Notes: generated by a model from the sequence alone, not told the origin. 64,000 nucleotides of DNA from Paracoccus sediminilitoris (GCF_003259195.1 NZ_QJPK01000005.1:21451-85450); one strand, 5' to 3'. Positions 1 to 9,738 are shown, counted from the first letter of the stretch. Numbers and translations: made by a program.

Positions 1-668
1 TGGGTCTTTATGACGGGATCGCGGGTCAGGCCATCACGTCGCGGCGCAGCCTGGTCTGGCACGCCTGGGTGACGCTGTCGGCCACGCTGGCGGGCTTTGC
101 AATCGGGGCGGGCGCGGGCATCCTGCTGGCCGTGGGCATCGTCCACAGCCGCAGCATGGACCAGTCGGTCATGCCCTGGGCCGTGGCCAGCCAGACCGTG
201 CCCATCCTGGCCATCGCACCGATGGTGATCGTGGTCTTTGCCAGCGCGGGCATTACGGGTCTGCTGCCCAAAGCGATCATCGCGGCCTGGCTTTCCTTCT
301 TTCCGGTGCTGGTCGGCATGGTCAAGGGGCTGCGCACGCCTGACGCCATGCAGCTGGACCAGATGAAATCCTGGAGCGCCAGCGACAATCAGCAGTTCTG
401 GCGGCTGCGCCTGCCTTCGTCCCTGCCCTATCTGTTCACCAGCCTGAAGGTCGCCATCGCGGCCGCCCTTGTCGGCACCATCGTGGGCGAATTGCCCGCA
501 GGCGCCACGGCGGGACTGGGCGCGCGGCTGCTTTCAGGCAGCTATTACGGGCAGACGGTGCAGATCTGGTCGGCACTGTTCGCCGCGGCCCTGCTGGCGG
601 CGGGACTGGTGGCCATCGTCGGCATCATCGAAAAGGCGACGCTGCGGCGCATGGGGTTGGCACGATGA
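1..668 (+). CDS. ABC transporter permease (partial, 5' end outside window)
   Basis: Membrane permease of an importer of the nitrate/taurine/pyrimidine-precursor class (BPD_transp_1 fold). The reading frame is already open at base 3, so the N-terminus lies upstream; an internal GTG/ATG start is not needed. The visible 220 residues hold several hydrophobic segments, and the cytoplasmic EAA-type loop that contacts the ATPase is seen around WSASDNQQFWRLRLPSSLP. The stop overlaps the start of the next permease (ATGA), so both are translationally coupled. With the NMT1/THI5-like binding protein downstream it should form one importer; the ATPase must lie upstream of the window. A thiamine-precursor (ThiX-like) or other pyrimidine substrate is an inference from the binding-protein family. 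Confidence 0.85.
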   Translation, partial: GLYDGIAGQAITSRRSLVWHAWVTLSATLAGFAIGAGAGILLAVGIVHSRSMDQSVMPWAVASQTVPILAIAPMVIVVFASAGITGLLPKAIIAAWLSFFPVLVGMVKGLRTPDAMQLDQMKSWSASDNQQFWRLRLPSSLPYLFTSLKVAIAAALVGTIVGELPAGATAGLGARLLSGSYYGQTVQIWSALFAAALLAAGLVAIVGIIEKATLRRMGLAR

Positions 669-1498
669 ACGCATTGCCCATCATCGGTGTCTGGCTGGGC
701 GGTTGGGCACTGAACATCTGGCTGGCCCGGTTCGACACACGCCTCAGCCGCATGGCGGTCGCTGTCGTCTTTGGTGCCACCCTGCTGATCCTGTGGGAAA
801 TGGCGGTCAGGATCTATGCCATCCCCGCCGTCATCCTGCCCGCACCCAGCCAGATCGCCACCAGCTTTGCAGCCAACCGCAGCATCCTGTGGACCGATTT
901 CGTGCAGACCATCCTGCGCGGCGCGCTGACGGGCTGGCTGATCGGGGCGCTTGCGGCGATGCTGACCGCCATCGCCATCGACCGCAGCCCATTCCTGCAG
1001 CGCGGGCTGCTGCCCATCGGCAATTTTGTGGCCGCCCTGCCCATCGTCGGCATCGCGCCGATCCTGGTTATGTGGTTCGGTTTCGATTGGCAGTCCAAGG
1101 CGGCGGTGGTCGTGGTGATGGTCTTCTTCCCGATCCTGGTGAACATGGTTGCGGGGCTGAAGGCCACCGACGCGATGCAGCGCGACCTGATGGCCAGCTG
1201 GGCCGCGCCTTATGCGGCGTCCCTGTGGAAGCTGCGCCTGCCTGCCGCGATGCCTTTCCTGTTCAACGGGCTGAAGATCACAACGACCCTTGCCCTCATC
1301 GGCGCCATCGTGGCCGAGTTCTTCGGCAGCCCGACGCGGGGCATGGGGTTCCGCATCTCGACCGCCGTGGGACGGCTGGATCTGCCGCTAGTCTGGGCAG
1401 AGATTGTCGTGGCGGCCATCGCGGGAACGCTGTTCTATGGACTTGTTGCGCTGATCGAAAAGAAGGTGACGTTCTGGCACCCGTCACAGCGCAAGTAA
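665..1498 (+). CDS. ABC transporter permease, second subunit
   Basis: A 277-residue permease of the same family as the gene before it, so the transporter probably uses a heterodimeric membrane domain. Hydrophobic segments fill residues about 5-60 and 90-270. The EAA-type coupling loop appears as SWAAPYAASLWKLRLPAAMP. The start ATG at 665 overlaps the upstream stop. The next gene begins 34 bases after the stop behind a good AGGAG Shine-Dalgarno. Paired permeases with a THI5-like binding protein are common in Rhodobacteraceae near pyrimidine or thiamine-precursor metabolism; which substrate is carried cannot be read here. Confidence 0.88.
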   Translation: MNALPIIGVWLGGWALNIWLARFDTRLSRMAVAVVFGATLLILWEMAVRIYAIPAVILPAPSQIATSFAANRSILWTDFVQTILRGALTGWLIGALAAMLTAIAIDRSPFLQRGLLPIGNFVAALPIVGIAPILVMWFGFDWQSKAAVVVVMVFFPILVNMVAGLKATDAMQRDLMASWAAPYAASLWKLRLPAAMPFLFNGLKITTTLALIGAIVAEFFGSPTRGMGFRISTAVGRLDLPLVWAEIVVAAIAGTLFYGLVALIEKKVTFWHPSQRK

Positions 1499-1532
1499 CG
1501 GGGCACGCCCCACCAACAGGAGAGTTTGGGAT

Positions 1533-2516
1533 ATGAAACGACTGATGATCTCGGCCGCGGGACTGGCTCTGATGGCGGGGGCAGCCCATGCGGGCGATCT
1601 GACGCTGCAGCTGAAATGGGTCACGCAGGCCCAGTTCGCGGGCTATTACGTGGCGCAGGAAAAGGGCTTTTACGAAGAAGAGGGCCTGAACGTCACCATC
1701 AAGCCCGGCGGCCCCGATATTGCCCCCACGCAGGTGCTGGCAGGCGGTGGCGCGGATGTCGTCGTGGAATGGATGCCCGCCGCGCTGGCCGCCCGTGAAA
1801 AGGGCCTGCCGCTGGTCAATATCGCGCAGCCCTTCAAAGCATCGGGGATGATGCTAACCTGCCTGAAGGAAAGCGGCATCAGCGATCCCAAGACCGATTT
1901 CGCGGGCAAGACGCTTGGCGTCTGGTTTGCGGGCAACGAATATCCCTTCCTGTCATGGATGAACACGCTTGGCCTGTCGACCGAAGGGGGCGAGGACGGC
2001 GTCACGGTCCTGAAGCAGGGCTTCAACGTCGATCCGCTGCTGCAAAAGCAGGCGGCCTGTATCAGCACCATGACCTACAACGAATATGGCCAGGTGCTGG
2101 ATGCAGGGCTGACGCCCGAGGATCTGGTCACCTTCAAATACGAAGACCAAGGCGTCGCCACGCTGGAGGACGGCCTCTATGTGCTGGAAGAAACGCTGCA
2201 GGACGATGCCAAGGTCGAGGACCTGGCCAAGTTCGTGCGCGCCAGCATGAAGGGCTGGACCTATGCCGCCGAAAACCCCGAGGAAGCCGCCGAGATCGTC
2301 TTGGAAAACGACGAGACCGGCGCGCAGACGATCGAACACCAGACCCGCATGATGTCCGAGATCGCCAAGCTGCTGGAAGGTTCGGACGGCACGCTGGACG
2401 AGGCCGATTACCAGCGCACGGTCGACATCCTGCTGTCGGGCGGGTCCGACCCGGTGATCGCGCAGGCGCCCGAAGGCGCATGGGTTCCGACCGTCACGGA
2501 CCGCGCCTTCCAGTAA
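1533..2516 (+). CDS. ABC transporter substrate-binding protein, NMT1/THI5-like
   Basis: A 327-residue periplasmic binding protein. Residues 1-20 form a Sec signal peptide (MKRLMISAAGLALMAGAAHA) with an AHA cleavage site. The mature start LTLQLKWVTQAQFAGYYVA is the typical opening of the NMT1/THI5-like family, whose members bind thiamine pyrimidine precursors, other pyrimidines, nitrate or sulfonates. The ATG follows AGGAG by a normal spacing. It closes the importer operon with the two permeases. ThiY is the nearest named relative I can suggest, but substrate specificity in this family varies, so no symbol is assigned. Confidence 0.85.
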   Translation: MKRLMISAAGLALMAGAAHAGDLTLQLKWVTQAQFAGYYVAQEKGFYEEEGLNVTIKPGGPDIAPTQVLAGGGADVVVEWMPAALAAREKGLPLVNIAQPFKASGMMLTCLKESGISDPKTDFAGKTLGVWFAGNEYPFLSWMNTLGLSTEGGEDGVTVLKQGFNVDPLLQKQAACISTMTYNEYGQVLDAGLTPEDLVTFKYEDQGVATLEDGLYVLEETLQDDAKVEDLAKFVRASMKGWTYAAENPEEAAEIVLENDETGAQTIEHQTRMMSEIAKLLEGSDGTLDEADYQRTVDILLSGGSDPVIAQAPEGAWVPTVTDRAFQ

Positions 2517-2524
2517 CCACCGGC

Positions 2525-2550
2525 GCGGGGCCGATCCTTTCCGGCCCCGC
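2525..2550 (+). terminator. Hairpin after the ABC importer operon
   Basis: Perfect 8-bp stem GCGGGGCC / GGCCCCGC with a 10-base loop, starting 9 bases after the stop of the binding-protein gene. No T-run follows, so it may be a Rho-assisted end or an mRNA-stabilising hairpin. Confidence 0.55.
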
Positions 2551-2676
2551 CCAGCTGCCGCAGGATAATATGTCCTGTTATTGGCAAAAATCGTCTATTC
2601 CTGGCGCGCCCAATCCCGCCTTACATCCTTTGCAACTGGTCCCTGAGGAGATGTGCCGGTCACATGGGAGGATATC

Positions 2677-3646
2677 ATGATCAATCGACGGCAGATCCCT
2701 GCCAGCGGTGCGGCTGCGGTCGCCCTGCCGGCCTGTATGCGCTAGGCCTGGGCACAATCCCAGCAGGTCGACCTGCAGCTCCGCCATTTCCTTGCGCCCC
2801 GAGCAGCTTACAAATTCAGGATACTGCAGCCTTGGGCCGACCACATCCAGGAACAACCCGGAGACCCAATCCGGATAGAACTGTATCCCGCCATGTCGCT
2901 TCACGGTGCGCACCCGCAGCTGTTCCGTTAGGTGGCCGATGGCGTCGTCGACATCGTCTGGACAGTGAAAGGCAATATCCCCGGTCTTTTCCCGCAGGTC
3001 GAGATCTTAAAATTGCCGCCGATTTTTCCGATGTCCATTGTTGTTCCTACATGTGCATGCGGGTCAGGCGATCCGGATGGCGCAAAAGCTGGTCTGCGGC
3101 TCGCCAATACCAAGAGTCTGAAACTGCGCGTTCCCGGCCCCACCGAAAATGCCGTGGTCGAGGCGATGGGCGCCACTGCGGTCACCATGCCCGTTCCCGA
3201 CCTGCCGCAGGCGCTTGGGACCCGCGGCGTCAACCGTGCCCTGAGCTCGTAAGACATCATCCCGCCCCTGCGGCTGTTTGGATCGAGCCCATACCAAATC
3301 GAAGACCACGACCGGAACTGCTTTGGCACCACCAACTTCCAGATGTCTTTGAACAAGGTCCGGTGGGACGGCATTGGCCCCGAGCTGCAGCAGATCTTGA
3401 CCGACAACAGCGGCGAGGACTGGCTGCGAGAGGTCGCCGAGATCCGGCGCGCCGCCGATGATGTCGGCATCCAGATGGCGGTGGACAACGGCAACGACCA
3501 TGTCGTCCTGACCAAAGGTGAAATGGCCGCCTTCAATCAGGTTTTGGCCCCCGTGGTCGAAGACTGGGCCGCCGCGCAGTCGGGTTTTGACGCCGATGCC
3601 CTTGTCACCGCCACCCGTCAGGCGATCGCGAACCCGCCAGGGTTGA
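2677..3646 (+). pseudogene. dctP: dctP remnant, TRAP transporter binding protein (broken)
   Basis: Remnant of a periplasmic C4-dicarboxylate-type (TRAP) binding protein. A GGAGG Shine-Dalgarno precedes ATG 2677, and the frame reads a twin-arginine-like start (MINRRQIPAS). It meets TAG at 2743 inside the signal peptide, TAG at 2929 and TAA at 3250, all in the same frame. Family landmarks survive between the stops: LQPWADHIQ, ELYPAMSLHG, DGVVDIVWTVKG, LRVPGPTENAVVEAMGATAV, MPVPDLPQAL and a conserved C-terminal third from about 3340. The original TGA now appears out of frame near 3644, so a further small indel is likely and the C-terminus reads into dctQ. Several nonsense codons within a recognisable product mean real decay rather than one sequencing error. 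Confidence 0.85.
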
Positions 3647-3648
3647 GC

Positions 3649-4169
3649 ATGGTGGAAGAAGGCAGCGTTCCCCCCCGCGGGTGGATCTTGCGGATCATCC
3701 GCGGATGGGCGCTGTTGGGCGGGGTCCTGACCATGGGGCTGGCGCTGATGACGTCGGGCAGCGCGGTGTCGAACCTGCTGATCGGCAGGCTTTTTGCGGC
3801 AAAATACCAATTGGTCAAGCATGTCATCGCCATCGCGATCTTCATGTTCCTGCCCTATTGCCAGATCACCGGCGCGAACGTGTATGTCGACATCTTCACC
3901 GAACGGATGGGCCGCCGACAGAAGGCCGCGATGGCGGTTCTGTTTTCGGTTTTGGGGCTGGCCTTCGCGGTTCTGATGCTGGTGCTGATGGCGCGCTGCA
4001 AAGCTATCTGAAATACTTCAAGGTCACGCCCGTCCTGAACCTGCCCGTGTGGACGGCCTTTCCGCCGATGCTTCTGTCGCTGGCGCTGCTGGCTCTGGCG
4101 GCCCTCGCGACACTGATGGCGCAGGTGCGCGCCGTCAGATCGCCCCATGATGACGGGACCAGCGCATGA
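3649..4169 (+). pseudogene. dctQ: dctQ remnant, TRAP transporter small membrane subunit (frameshifted)
   Basis: Small four-helix subunit of a TRAP transporter. The ATG at 3649 begins MVEEGSVPPRGW, and family landmarks follow (IAIFMFLPYCQITGANVYVD, IFTERMGRRQKAAM). Near 3998 the frame shifts by one: the frame used so far stops at 4011, while the rest of the protein (LQSYLKYFKVTPVLNLPVW, then LLSLALLALAALATL) continues in the next frame to a TGA at 4167-4169. That TGA overlaps the dctM ATG, preserving the ancestral ATGA coupling. The product would lack its last helix. Confidence 0.82.
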
Positions 4170-5385
4170 TCGACAACTTCCTGATCGGCTTTGCGGGCAT
4201 CTGCCTGCAATCGGGACCGGCCAACATCCTGAATCAGCCGCGGGATCTGGACTACGCGCAGTTTTCCAATTACGACGTGTCGGTGCTGCCGATGTTCATC
4301 CTCATGGGTTGGCTGGCGGCACGGTACGGGTTGTCCGCCGATATCTTCCGGTGCGCGAACGCGTGGCCGGGCCGATTTCAGGGCGGCGTCGCCGCCTGCG
4401 CGGGCTTCGGGGCGGTCTGCGGGTCATCGACCGCCACGGCATCGACCATGGGTCAAGTCGCCATCCCTGAACTGTGCAAAGACCGCTATAGCGGCGCGCT
4501 GGCGACCGGCTGCATCGCGGCGGGGGCACGCTTGGCATCCTGATTCCGCCCTCGGTCGTGCTGAGCGTCTATGCCATCATCGTCGAGATCAACATCATCA
4601 CCATGTTCGCCGCCGCCCTGAGCCCCCGGATCATGGCGACGCTGATGTTCATCGCGGTGATCTTGCTCTATGTGCGGTTGGTGCCGGGTTCGGGCCCCAA
4701 GGCGCAGCCCGTCGGCCGGCATGATCTGATCGGGGCGACCGTGGCCATGCTGCCGGTCGTCGTGATCTTCGGCGTGGTCATCGGCGGCATCTACAGCCCG
4801 ACCGCAGCGGCGGCGATCAGCGTGGTGATGGTGGTGGCCTATGTCGTGGCACACCACAGGCTGGGCCTTCAGGACATGGTCGAGGCCATGCTGGAAACGG
4901 CGCACAACAGCGGCATGATCTTGCTGGTCGTCTTCGGGGCGGAACTGCTCAAGATCTGCATGTCGCGCGCAGGCGTCCCGCAGGCAGCGGCCGACCTGCT
5001 GGAGAACAGCGGGCTGGCGCTGATGACGATCATGGTGCTGATCATCGTGACCTTCTTGGTGCTGGGCTGCCTGATGGGCAGCCTGTCGATGGTGATCCTG
5101 GCAATCCCCTTTTGCTGGCCGGTCGTCGCGGGGCTGGATTACGGCCTGACACCGGACGAAACCAAGCTGTGGTTCGGCATCACCATTCTGGTGGTGGTGG
5201 AACTGGGCCTGATCATGCCGCCAGTCGGGCTGAACGTCTTCATCATCAATTCCGTCGCCCGCGATGTACCCATGCGCGTAACCTTTCTCGGCGTGATGCC
5301 GTTCTTTGCCTCGGAAATCATGCGCATCACCCTGCTAGTGCCGTTTCCGGCCATCGCGCTGTTCCTGCCCCGTATCCTGCAATGA
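4166..5385 (+). pseudogene. dctM: dctM remnant, TRAP transporter large permease (frameshifted)
   Basis: Large permease subunit of the TRAP transporter. It opens MIDNFLIGFAGICLQSGPAN, shorter than usual at the N-terminus (the first helix region appears deleted) and with residues missing before NYDVSVLPMFILMGWLA. Core motifs remain (FGAVCGSSTATASTMGQVA, SGALATGCIAAG). Around 4530 a small deletion in a G-rich tract shifts the frame: the first part stops at 4543 and GILIPPSVVLSVYAIIVE continues in another frame to the stop at 5385 (MPPVGLNVFIINSVARDVP). Total length would be about 400 residues, less than typical DctM. Confidence 0.85.
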
Positions 5386-5409
5386 GGCCACTATGTCTGA
5401 CCCCTGACC

Positions 5410-7073
5410 ATGACCGCCGGCGGCGCGCTGCTGGCTCAGCTGAAACGCATCGGCGTCGATTATGTCTTCGCCAATTCGGGCACCGACTTTCCGCCCATCA
5501 TCGAGGGCCTGGCCGAGGCCGCCGCCAACGATATCGACCTGCTCCAGGGCATCGTCATTCCAATGAAGGCGCCGCGATGGCCATTGCGCATGGCTATTAC
5601 CTCCACGGGGCGATCGCAGGCGGTGATGGCCACACCAATGTAGGGCTGGCCAACTGCGCCATCGGGGCGATCAACGCGGCGGTCGAACATATCCCAATGC
5701 TGCTGTTTTCCGGCCGCACCCCCACGACGGAACGCGACCTGTTCCGGGCGTGGACCGTGCCCATCGGTTGGGGCCAGGAAATACGCGACCAGACCGCCCT
5801 GGTCCGCGAGGCCGTCAAATGGGACTATGAACTACGCTTTCCCGAACAGGTGGCCGAGGTCGTCGACAGGGCCGGGGCCTTTACCAATTCCGCGCCGCGC
5901 GGCCCGGTCTATGTCAGCCTGCCGCGAGAGGTTCTGTGCCAGGCCGCCCCGTCCGATGGGCTGGACCAGCCACCCCTGATGCAACCCACCCGCGCCCATA
6001 CCAGCGCGGACCAAATCGAACAGGCGGCGCAAATCCTGGCCTCGGCTCGAAGTCCGGTCATCTTTGCCCAACACGGCGCGGGCAGCGCCGAGGCTTTTGC
6101 CGCCCTGTCGGAACTGACGCAGGATTGGAGCATTCCGGTCTGCCAATACTGGGCCTTGGGCCTGGCGATCCCGACCGATCGCCCGATGGCGGCCGGTCCC
6201 GACCCCGCGCCCCTGCTGGAACAGGCCGACGCCATCCTTGTGCTGGACGCGCTGGCCCCTTGGTCGCCTGACAACCACAGACCGGACGCCGCCTGCCGGA
6301 TCATCCAGATGGGGCCGGACCCGCTGTCGACGCGTATCCCCGTACGCAATTTCCAATCCGACCTGTTGATCGCCTGCGATACCACCGACGGCATCCTTGC
6401 GCTGAAGCGTGCGATAGATGCGCATCGGCCTGCGGATGTTGCGGACCGGGCCAGACGAGTGGTCGATGTCAATGCCCGCGACCGCATGCAGGTGCTGGAT
6501 CGCGCCGGGACGGGGGGCGAAGGCGCGATGAACAAGGATTGGGTCAGCCTGTGCCTGTCGTGGGCCATCCAAGGGCGGGACGCGTCGGTGCTGCCCGAAC
6601 TGGGCTGCCCGATGGCGCCGATGACGCTGGACCATCACCGGGCCTGGTATCAGGAAACCCATGCCGGCGGGCTGGGCTGGTCCTTTCCCGCCGCATTGGG
6701 CATGTAGCTGGCCGACCGGGACCGGCTGATCGTGGCGACGATGGGGGACCGGTCATGCATGTTCGCCAATCCCGTGGCCTGTCACCAGATCGCCGAGGCC
6801 TTGTCGCTGCCCTTGCTGGTGGTGATCGCGAACAACCCCGAATGGGGGCTGTGCGGCAATCGGTGCTGGGCCTCTATCCCGATGGCCCCGCCGTGCGCAC
6901 CAACGCCATGCCGCTGACGCAGCTGTCGCCCGCGCTCGACTTTACGCTGGTGGCACAGGCCAGCCGGGCCTGGGCACGCAGCATCTCGGACGGCCGCCCA
7001 GCAAGATGCATTAGACCATATCCGCACGTCCCGCAGCCTTGCGCTGCCGGATGTGCGGGTGCGGCCCGCCTGA
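5410..7073 (+). pseudogene. Thiamine-diphosphate-dependent enzyme remnant (benzoylformate decarboxylase/acetolactate synthase-like)
   Basis: Remnant of a ThDP enzyme of the acetolactate synthase/benzoylformate decarboxylase superfamily, 25 bases after dctM. The N-terminus (RIGVDYVFANSGTDFPPIIE) is intact to about 5562, where a one-base deletion shifts the frame; restoring it gives IPHEGAAMAIAHGYY, with the catalytic glutamate of the ThDP site. The second frame runs to an in-frame TAG at 6705-6707 where a lysine codon is expected (ALGM-stop-LADRD). A missing G near 6847 shifts the frame again (NNPEWG then VRQSVLGLYPDGPA), and a last shift near 7000 leads to LALPDVRVRPA and the old TGA at 7071. 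At least four lesions. It decayed together with the TRAP genes, so they were probably one catabolic operon. The exact substrate cannot be named. Confidence 0.82.
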
Positions 7074-7077
7074 CCGG

Positions 7078-8529
7078 TCAGATGGGATAGTGCAGCGGTC
7101 CGTCCTGGATCGTGATCCACCGCGTTTCGGTGAATTCCTGGATCGCCGCCTGGCCCCCGAACCGGCCATAGCCCGAGGCCTTGGTACCACCAAAAGGCAT
7201 CTGCGCCTCGTCATGCACGGTGGGACCGTTGATGTGGCAGATGCCTGATTCGATGCGCCGCGCCACCGCCATGGCCCGCATGGTGTCACGTCCAAAGACC
7301 GCGGCGGAGAGGCCATATTCCGTATCATTCGCGACCTGCACGGCCTCGTCCACGCCCGAAACCCGGACGATGGCGACGACGGGGCCGAAGGATTCCTCGG
7401 AATAGATGCGCATCGCCGGGGTGACATGATCCAGCGCGATGGCCGAGATCAGCGTTCCGTCGTGATCGCCACCGGCCACCATCCTGGCCCCCTTCGCCAC
7501 GGCATCCTTCACCAGGTCCTGAATGCGCCGCGCGGCTGTGGCATCGACGACGCTGCCCAGGGGGGCCTTGCCCTGCGCGGGATCGCCCGCGGTCAGCGTC
7601 CTGACCTTGGCGGCCAATGCCTCGACGAATTCATCGGCGACGCTGTCATCCACCACCAGGCGTTCGGTCGCCATGCAGATCTGGCCCTGGTTCATATAGG
7701 CCCCGAAGGCCGCTGCCGCGACGGCAGCTTCGATATCGGCGTCGTCCAGAACGATCAACGGCGCCTTGCCCCCCAGTTCCAGCAGGGCGGGCTTCAGATG
7801 GCGCCCCGCCAGTTCGGCGATGATCCGCCCCACCCGGGTCGAACCGGTGAAGTTCACCCGGCGTATCGCGGGCTGGGCGATCAGCGCCTCGACGATGGCC
7901 GGCGCATCCTCGGGCGCGTTCGAAATGGCATTCAACACCCCCATGGGCAGGCCGGCATGATTCAGGGCATCGATGATCAGGCGATGGGTGCGGGGGCAGA
8001 TTTCGGACGTCTTCATAACCACCGTATTGCCGCAGGCGATGGGCATGGCGATCGACCGCACGCCCAGGATTACCGGCGCATTCCACGGTGCTATCGACAG
8101 CACGACCCCCGCCGCCTGTCGCGTGGCCATGGCCATCGTTCCGGGCCGGTTAGACGGGATGATCTGACCGGTGATCTGCGTGGTCATGGCTCCTGCCTCA
8201 CGCAGCATATCGGCGGCCAGGTTCACGTTGAAGCCGGCCCAGCCTGCCGTCGCGCCGATCTCGGAGGCCATGGCGTCGACGAATTCCGGCATCTTGTCCA
8301 TCAGGATATCGGCAGCCTTGTGAAGGATCGTCCGCCGGACCTTGGGTGAACTTTGGGACCATTCCGGAAAGGCTGCGGCGGCGGCATCGACGGCACTGAT
8401 CGCATCGTCGATGCTGGCTGCGGCAGCGCGCGTCGCCGTCTTGTTGGTCAGGGGGTTCAGGCGCTCGAATGTGGCGCCATCCATGGCGTCCATATCCTTG
8501 CCGCCGATCATCAATCCCAGTGTCTCCAA
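7078..8529 (-). CDS. Aldehyde dehydrogenase (vanillin/salicylaldehyde dehydrogenase-like)
   Basis: NAD(P)-dependent aldehyde dehydrogenase of about 483 residues, most like the vanillin, benzaldehyde and salicylaldehyde dehydrogenases. It should oxidise an aromatic aldehyde to the acid. Visible motifs are the SIAPWNAPVILGVR cofactor region, FTGSTRVGR, the glutamate in LELGGKAPLIV, the catalytic Cys in NQGQICMATER, and EESFGPVVAIVRV. I chose a TTG start at 8529 because GGAGGAGGAG sits 8 bases upstream and family proteins begin near LMIGG; an ATG at 8577 would add 16 residues and lies upstream of that Shine-Dalgarno. It converges on the dead ThDP enzyme. An aromatic route (decarboxylase making an aldehyde, then this enzyme) would fit but is inference. 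It is the only intact coding member of the block. Confidence 0.85.
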   Translation of the reverse strand: METLGLMIGGKDMDAMDGATFERLNPLTNKTATRAAAASIDDAISAVDAAAAAFPEWSQSSPKVRRTILHKAADILMDKMPEFVDAMASEIGATAGWAGFNVNLAADMLREAGAMTTQITGQIIPSNRPGTMAMATRQAAGVVLSIAPWNAPVILGVRSIAMPIACGNTVVMKTSEICPRTHRLIIDALNHAGLPMGVLNAISNAPEDAPAIVEALIAQPAIRRVNFTGSTRVGRIIAELAGRHLKPALLELGGKAPLIVLDDADIEAAVAAAAFGAYMNQGQICMATERLVVDDSVADEFVEALAAKVRTLTAGDPAQGKAPLGSVVDATAARRIQDLVKDAVAKGARMVAGGDHDGTLISAIALDHVTPAMRIYSEESFGPVVAIVRVSGVDEAVQVANDTEYGLSAAVFGRDTMRAMAVARRIESGICHINGPTVHDEAQMPFGGTKASGYGRFGGQAAIQEFTETRWITIQDGPLHYPI

Positions 8530-9017
8530 GCTCAAAGCTCCTCCTCCAAATACCGTCGGGTGCCGTTCGCGGAACATCTGTCTGACAATCCGGCGTCATC
8601 GACACGCCCCCCCTTCGTGGTCCCTGCCCGCCGATGCCTTCCGCCATTGACCGTCCGTCATCTTACAGATGCGACCGGACCGACCTATCGACTGACGCAT
8701 CGACCGTTCACAGGGGCTGCATCGTCGTCAAGTCACCACGCATGCGCGTTCCATCTATACAAAGCTAGATTTTATATAGCGAATTGATCTTGATTGTTAT
8801 TTTTCCGAAGAGACGTCTTGAATCTGCGGGCGGTCCATGGAATGTGAACTGTCACGATCCCATGGACCACCCGACGACGCTAGGGTCTATCCAGATTGAA
8901 CTGAATAGACATTCTTGTCAATTTTTTGCACTTTTCCTGGGCGTTGATCAGGGCCGAATATGAAAATGGCGACCCTTTCCGGGGCCGCCATGCCATAACC
9001 TTGACGACATCAGCGCC
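8530..9017. other. Intergenic region upstream of the aldehyde dehydrogenase
   Basis: About 490 bases without a convincing gene. The stretch 8755-8820 and 8885-8940 is clearly more AT-rich than its surroundings, as expected for a promoter of the leftward aldehyde dehydrogenase gene. A long inverted repeat lies at 8828-8871 and is listed separately. I saw no tRNA, no coding signal and no T-run terminator. Confidence 0.5.
8828..8871. promoter_or_regulatory. Long inverted repeat, possible operator or hairpin
   Basis: Arms GGGCGGTCCATGG (8828-8840) and CCATGGACCACCC (8860-8872, last C at the edge) pair over 13 positions with one mismatch; the inner 9 bp are perfect. The 19-base spacer contains TGTGAACTGTCACG. 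The element sits about 300 bases upstream of the aldehyde dehydrogenase start. It could be a regulator site or a transcript hairpin; no regulator gene is adjacent. Confidence 0.4.
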
Positions 9018-9329
9018 TCAATGCGTCCAGGGCGCGCGCCGGTCGGTGGCGAAATTCTCGCCATATCCGCGCGGGCGGATGTTGGCGGCCCGTTTGTGCG
9101 GCTGCTGGACGACGAAATCATAGCCGTGTTCGCGGGCATAATCTTCGGCCTGCTTGCAGGTGTCAAAGCGCAGGCGGACCTGGCTTTGCGTGTCGCTGCT
9201 GCTGGTCCAGCCCATCAGCGGATCAACCTCGCGCGTGCCCGATGGCGGAAATTCCAGAACCCAGCCTTTGGTCTTGGCCGTGCCCGATTGCATGGCGTTG
9301 CGGGCAGGTTGATAGATGCGCACGAGCAT
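9018..9329 (-). CDS. Complex I accessory subunit, NDUFS4/ETC complex I-like
   Basis: A 103-residue protein of the family called ETC complex I subunit, the alphaproteobacterial counterpart of mitochondrial NDUFS4 (18 kDa). It is an accessory subunit of NADH:ubiquinone oxidoreductase on the peripheral arm. Landmarks are the start [54 protein letters not shown] and the basic, proline-containing end. A GAGGA Shine-Dalgarno lies 9 bases before the ATG. In many Rhodobacteraceae it stands apart from the nuo operon, as here. Confidence 0.9.
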   Translation of the reverse strand: MLVRIYQPARNAMQSGTAKTKGWVLEFPPSGTREVDPLMGWTSSSDTQSQVRLRFDTCKQAEDYAREHGYDFVVQQPHKRAANIRPRGYGENFATDRRAPWTH

Positions 9330-9408
9330 GGGAATTTTCCTCGACCAGATGTTGGGGGTTTATCGCCAAATCCAGGCAGCGGTTCAAGCCCCGGAACGTC
9401 GATGCGGC

Positions 9409-9738
9409 CTATTCCTCGGCTTCGGGAAAGGCCGTGGTCAGCTGCGCCTGCCCGGACTGCTTGTCATAGACGCAGACCGAAAGCTCTGGCCCGGCCGAGT
9501 TTTCCATCGTGACCAGGGCCACCGCATAGTTTTCCGACCCGAATTCGTTCAAGCGCAGACTGATTTCCGCATTGGGCGCGATTTCCCGGGCGAGACGTTC
9601 GCAAGCGGCAGCCAGATCCTGGCGCAACAGATCCCACGCCGCTTCGCTGGAGGCATGGGCGGCCATCGGTGCACCCAGGCAAAGATAGAACAGCAGCGTT
9701 GCGGGATAACCATGTTTCAAGACTGTTTTTCCTTTCAT
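9409..9738 (-). CDS. Small exported protein of unknown function
   Basis: A 109-residue protein I do not recognise. Residues 1-29 look like a Sec signal peptide (hydrophobic YPATLLFYLCLG, then AAHA cleavage). The mature part is acidic, about 80 residues, with two cysteines (near 46 and 88) that could form a disulfide in the periplasm. It is transcribed away from the next small exported gene at 9815; the two share a short divergent region of 76 bases. Codon use resembles its neighbours. Confidence 0.65.
   Translation of the reverse strand: MKGKTVLKHGYPATLLFYLCLGAPMAAHASSEAAWDLLRQDLAAACERLAREIAPNAEISLRLNEFGSENYAVALVTMENSAGPELSVCVYDKQSGQAQLTTAFPEAEE

Noticed and set aside
3343..4011. A genuine DctP-DctQ fusion protein
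   Set aside because: The joined frame arises because the dctP stop is out of frame; the dctP part has upstream stops and the dctQ part is shifted before its last helix.
2677..7073. Sequencing or assembly errors as the cause of the broken TRAP/ThDP block
   Set aside because: Substitution-type stops as well as indels occur in four adjacent genes while neighbours are clean, so decay is more likely; a re-read would still settle it.
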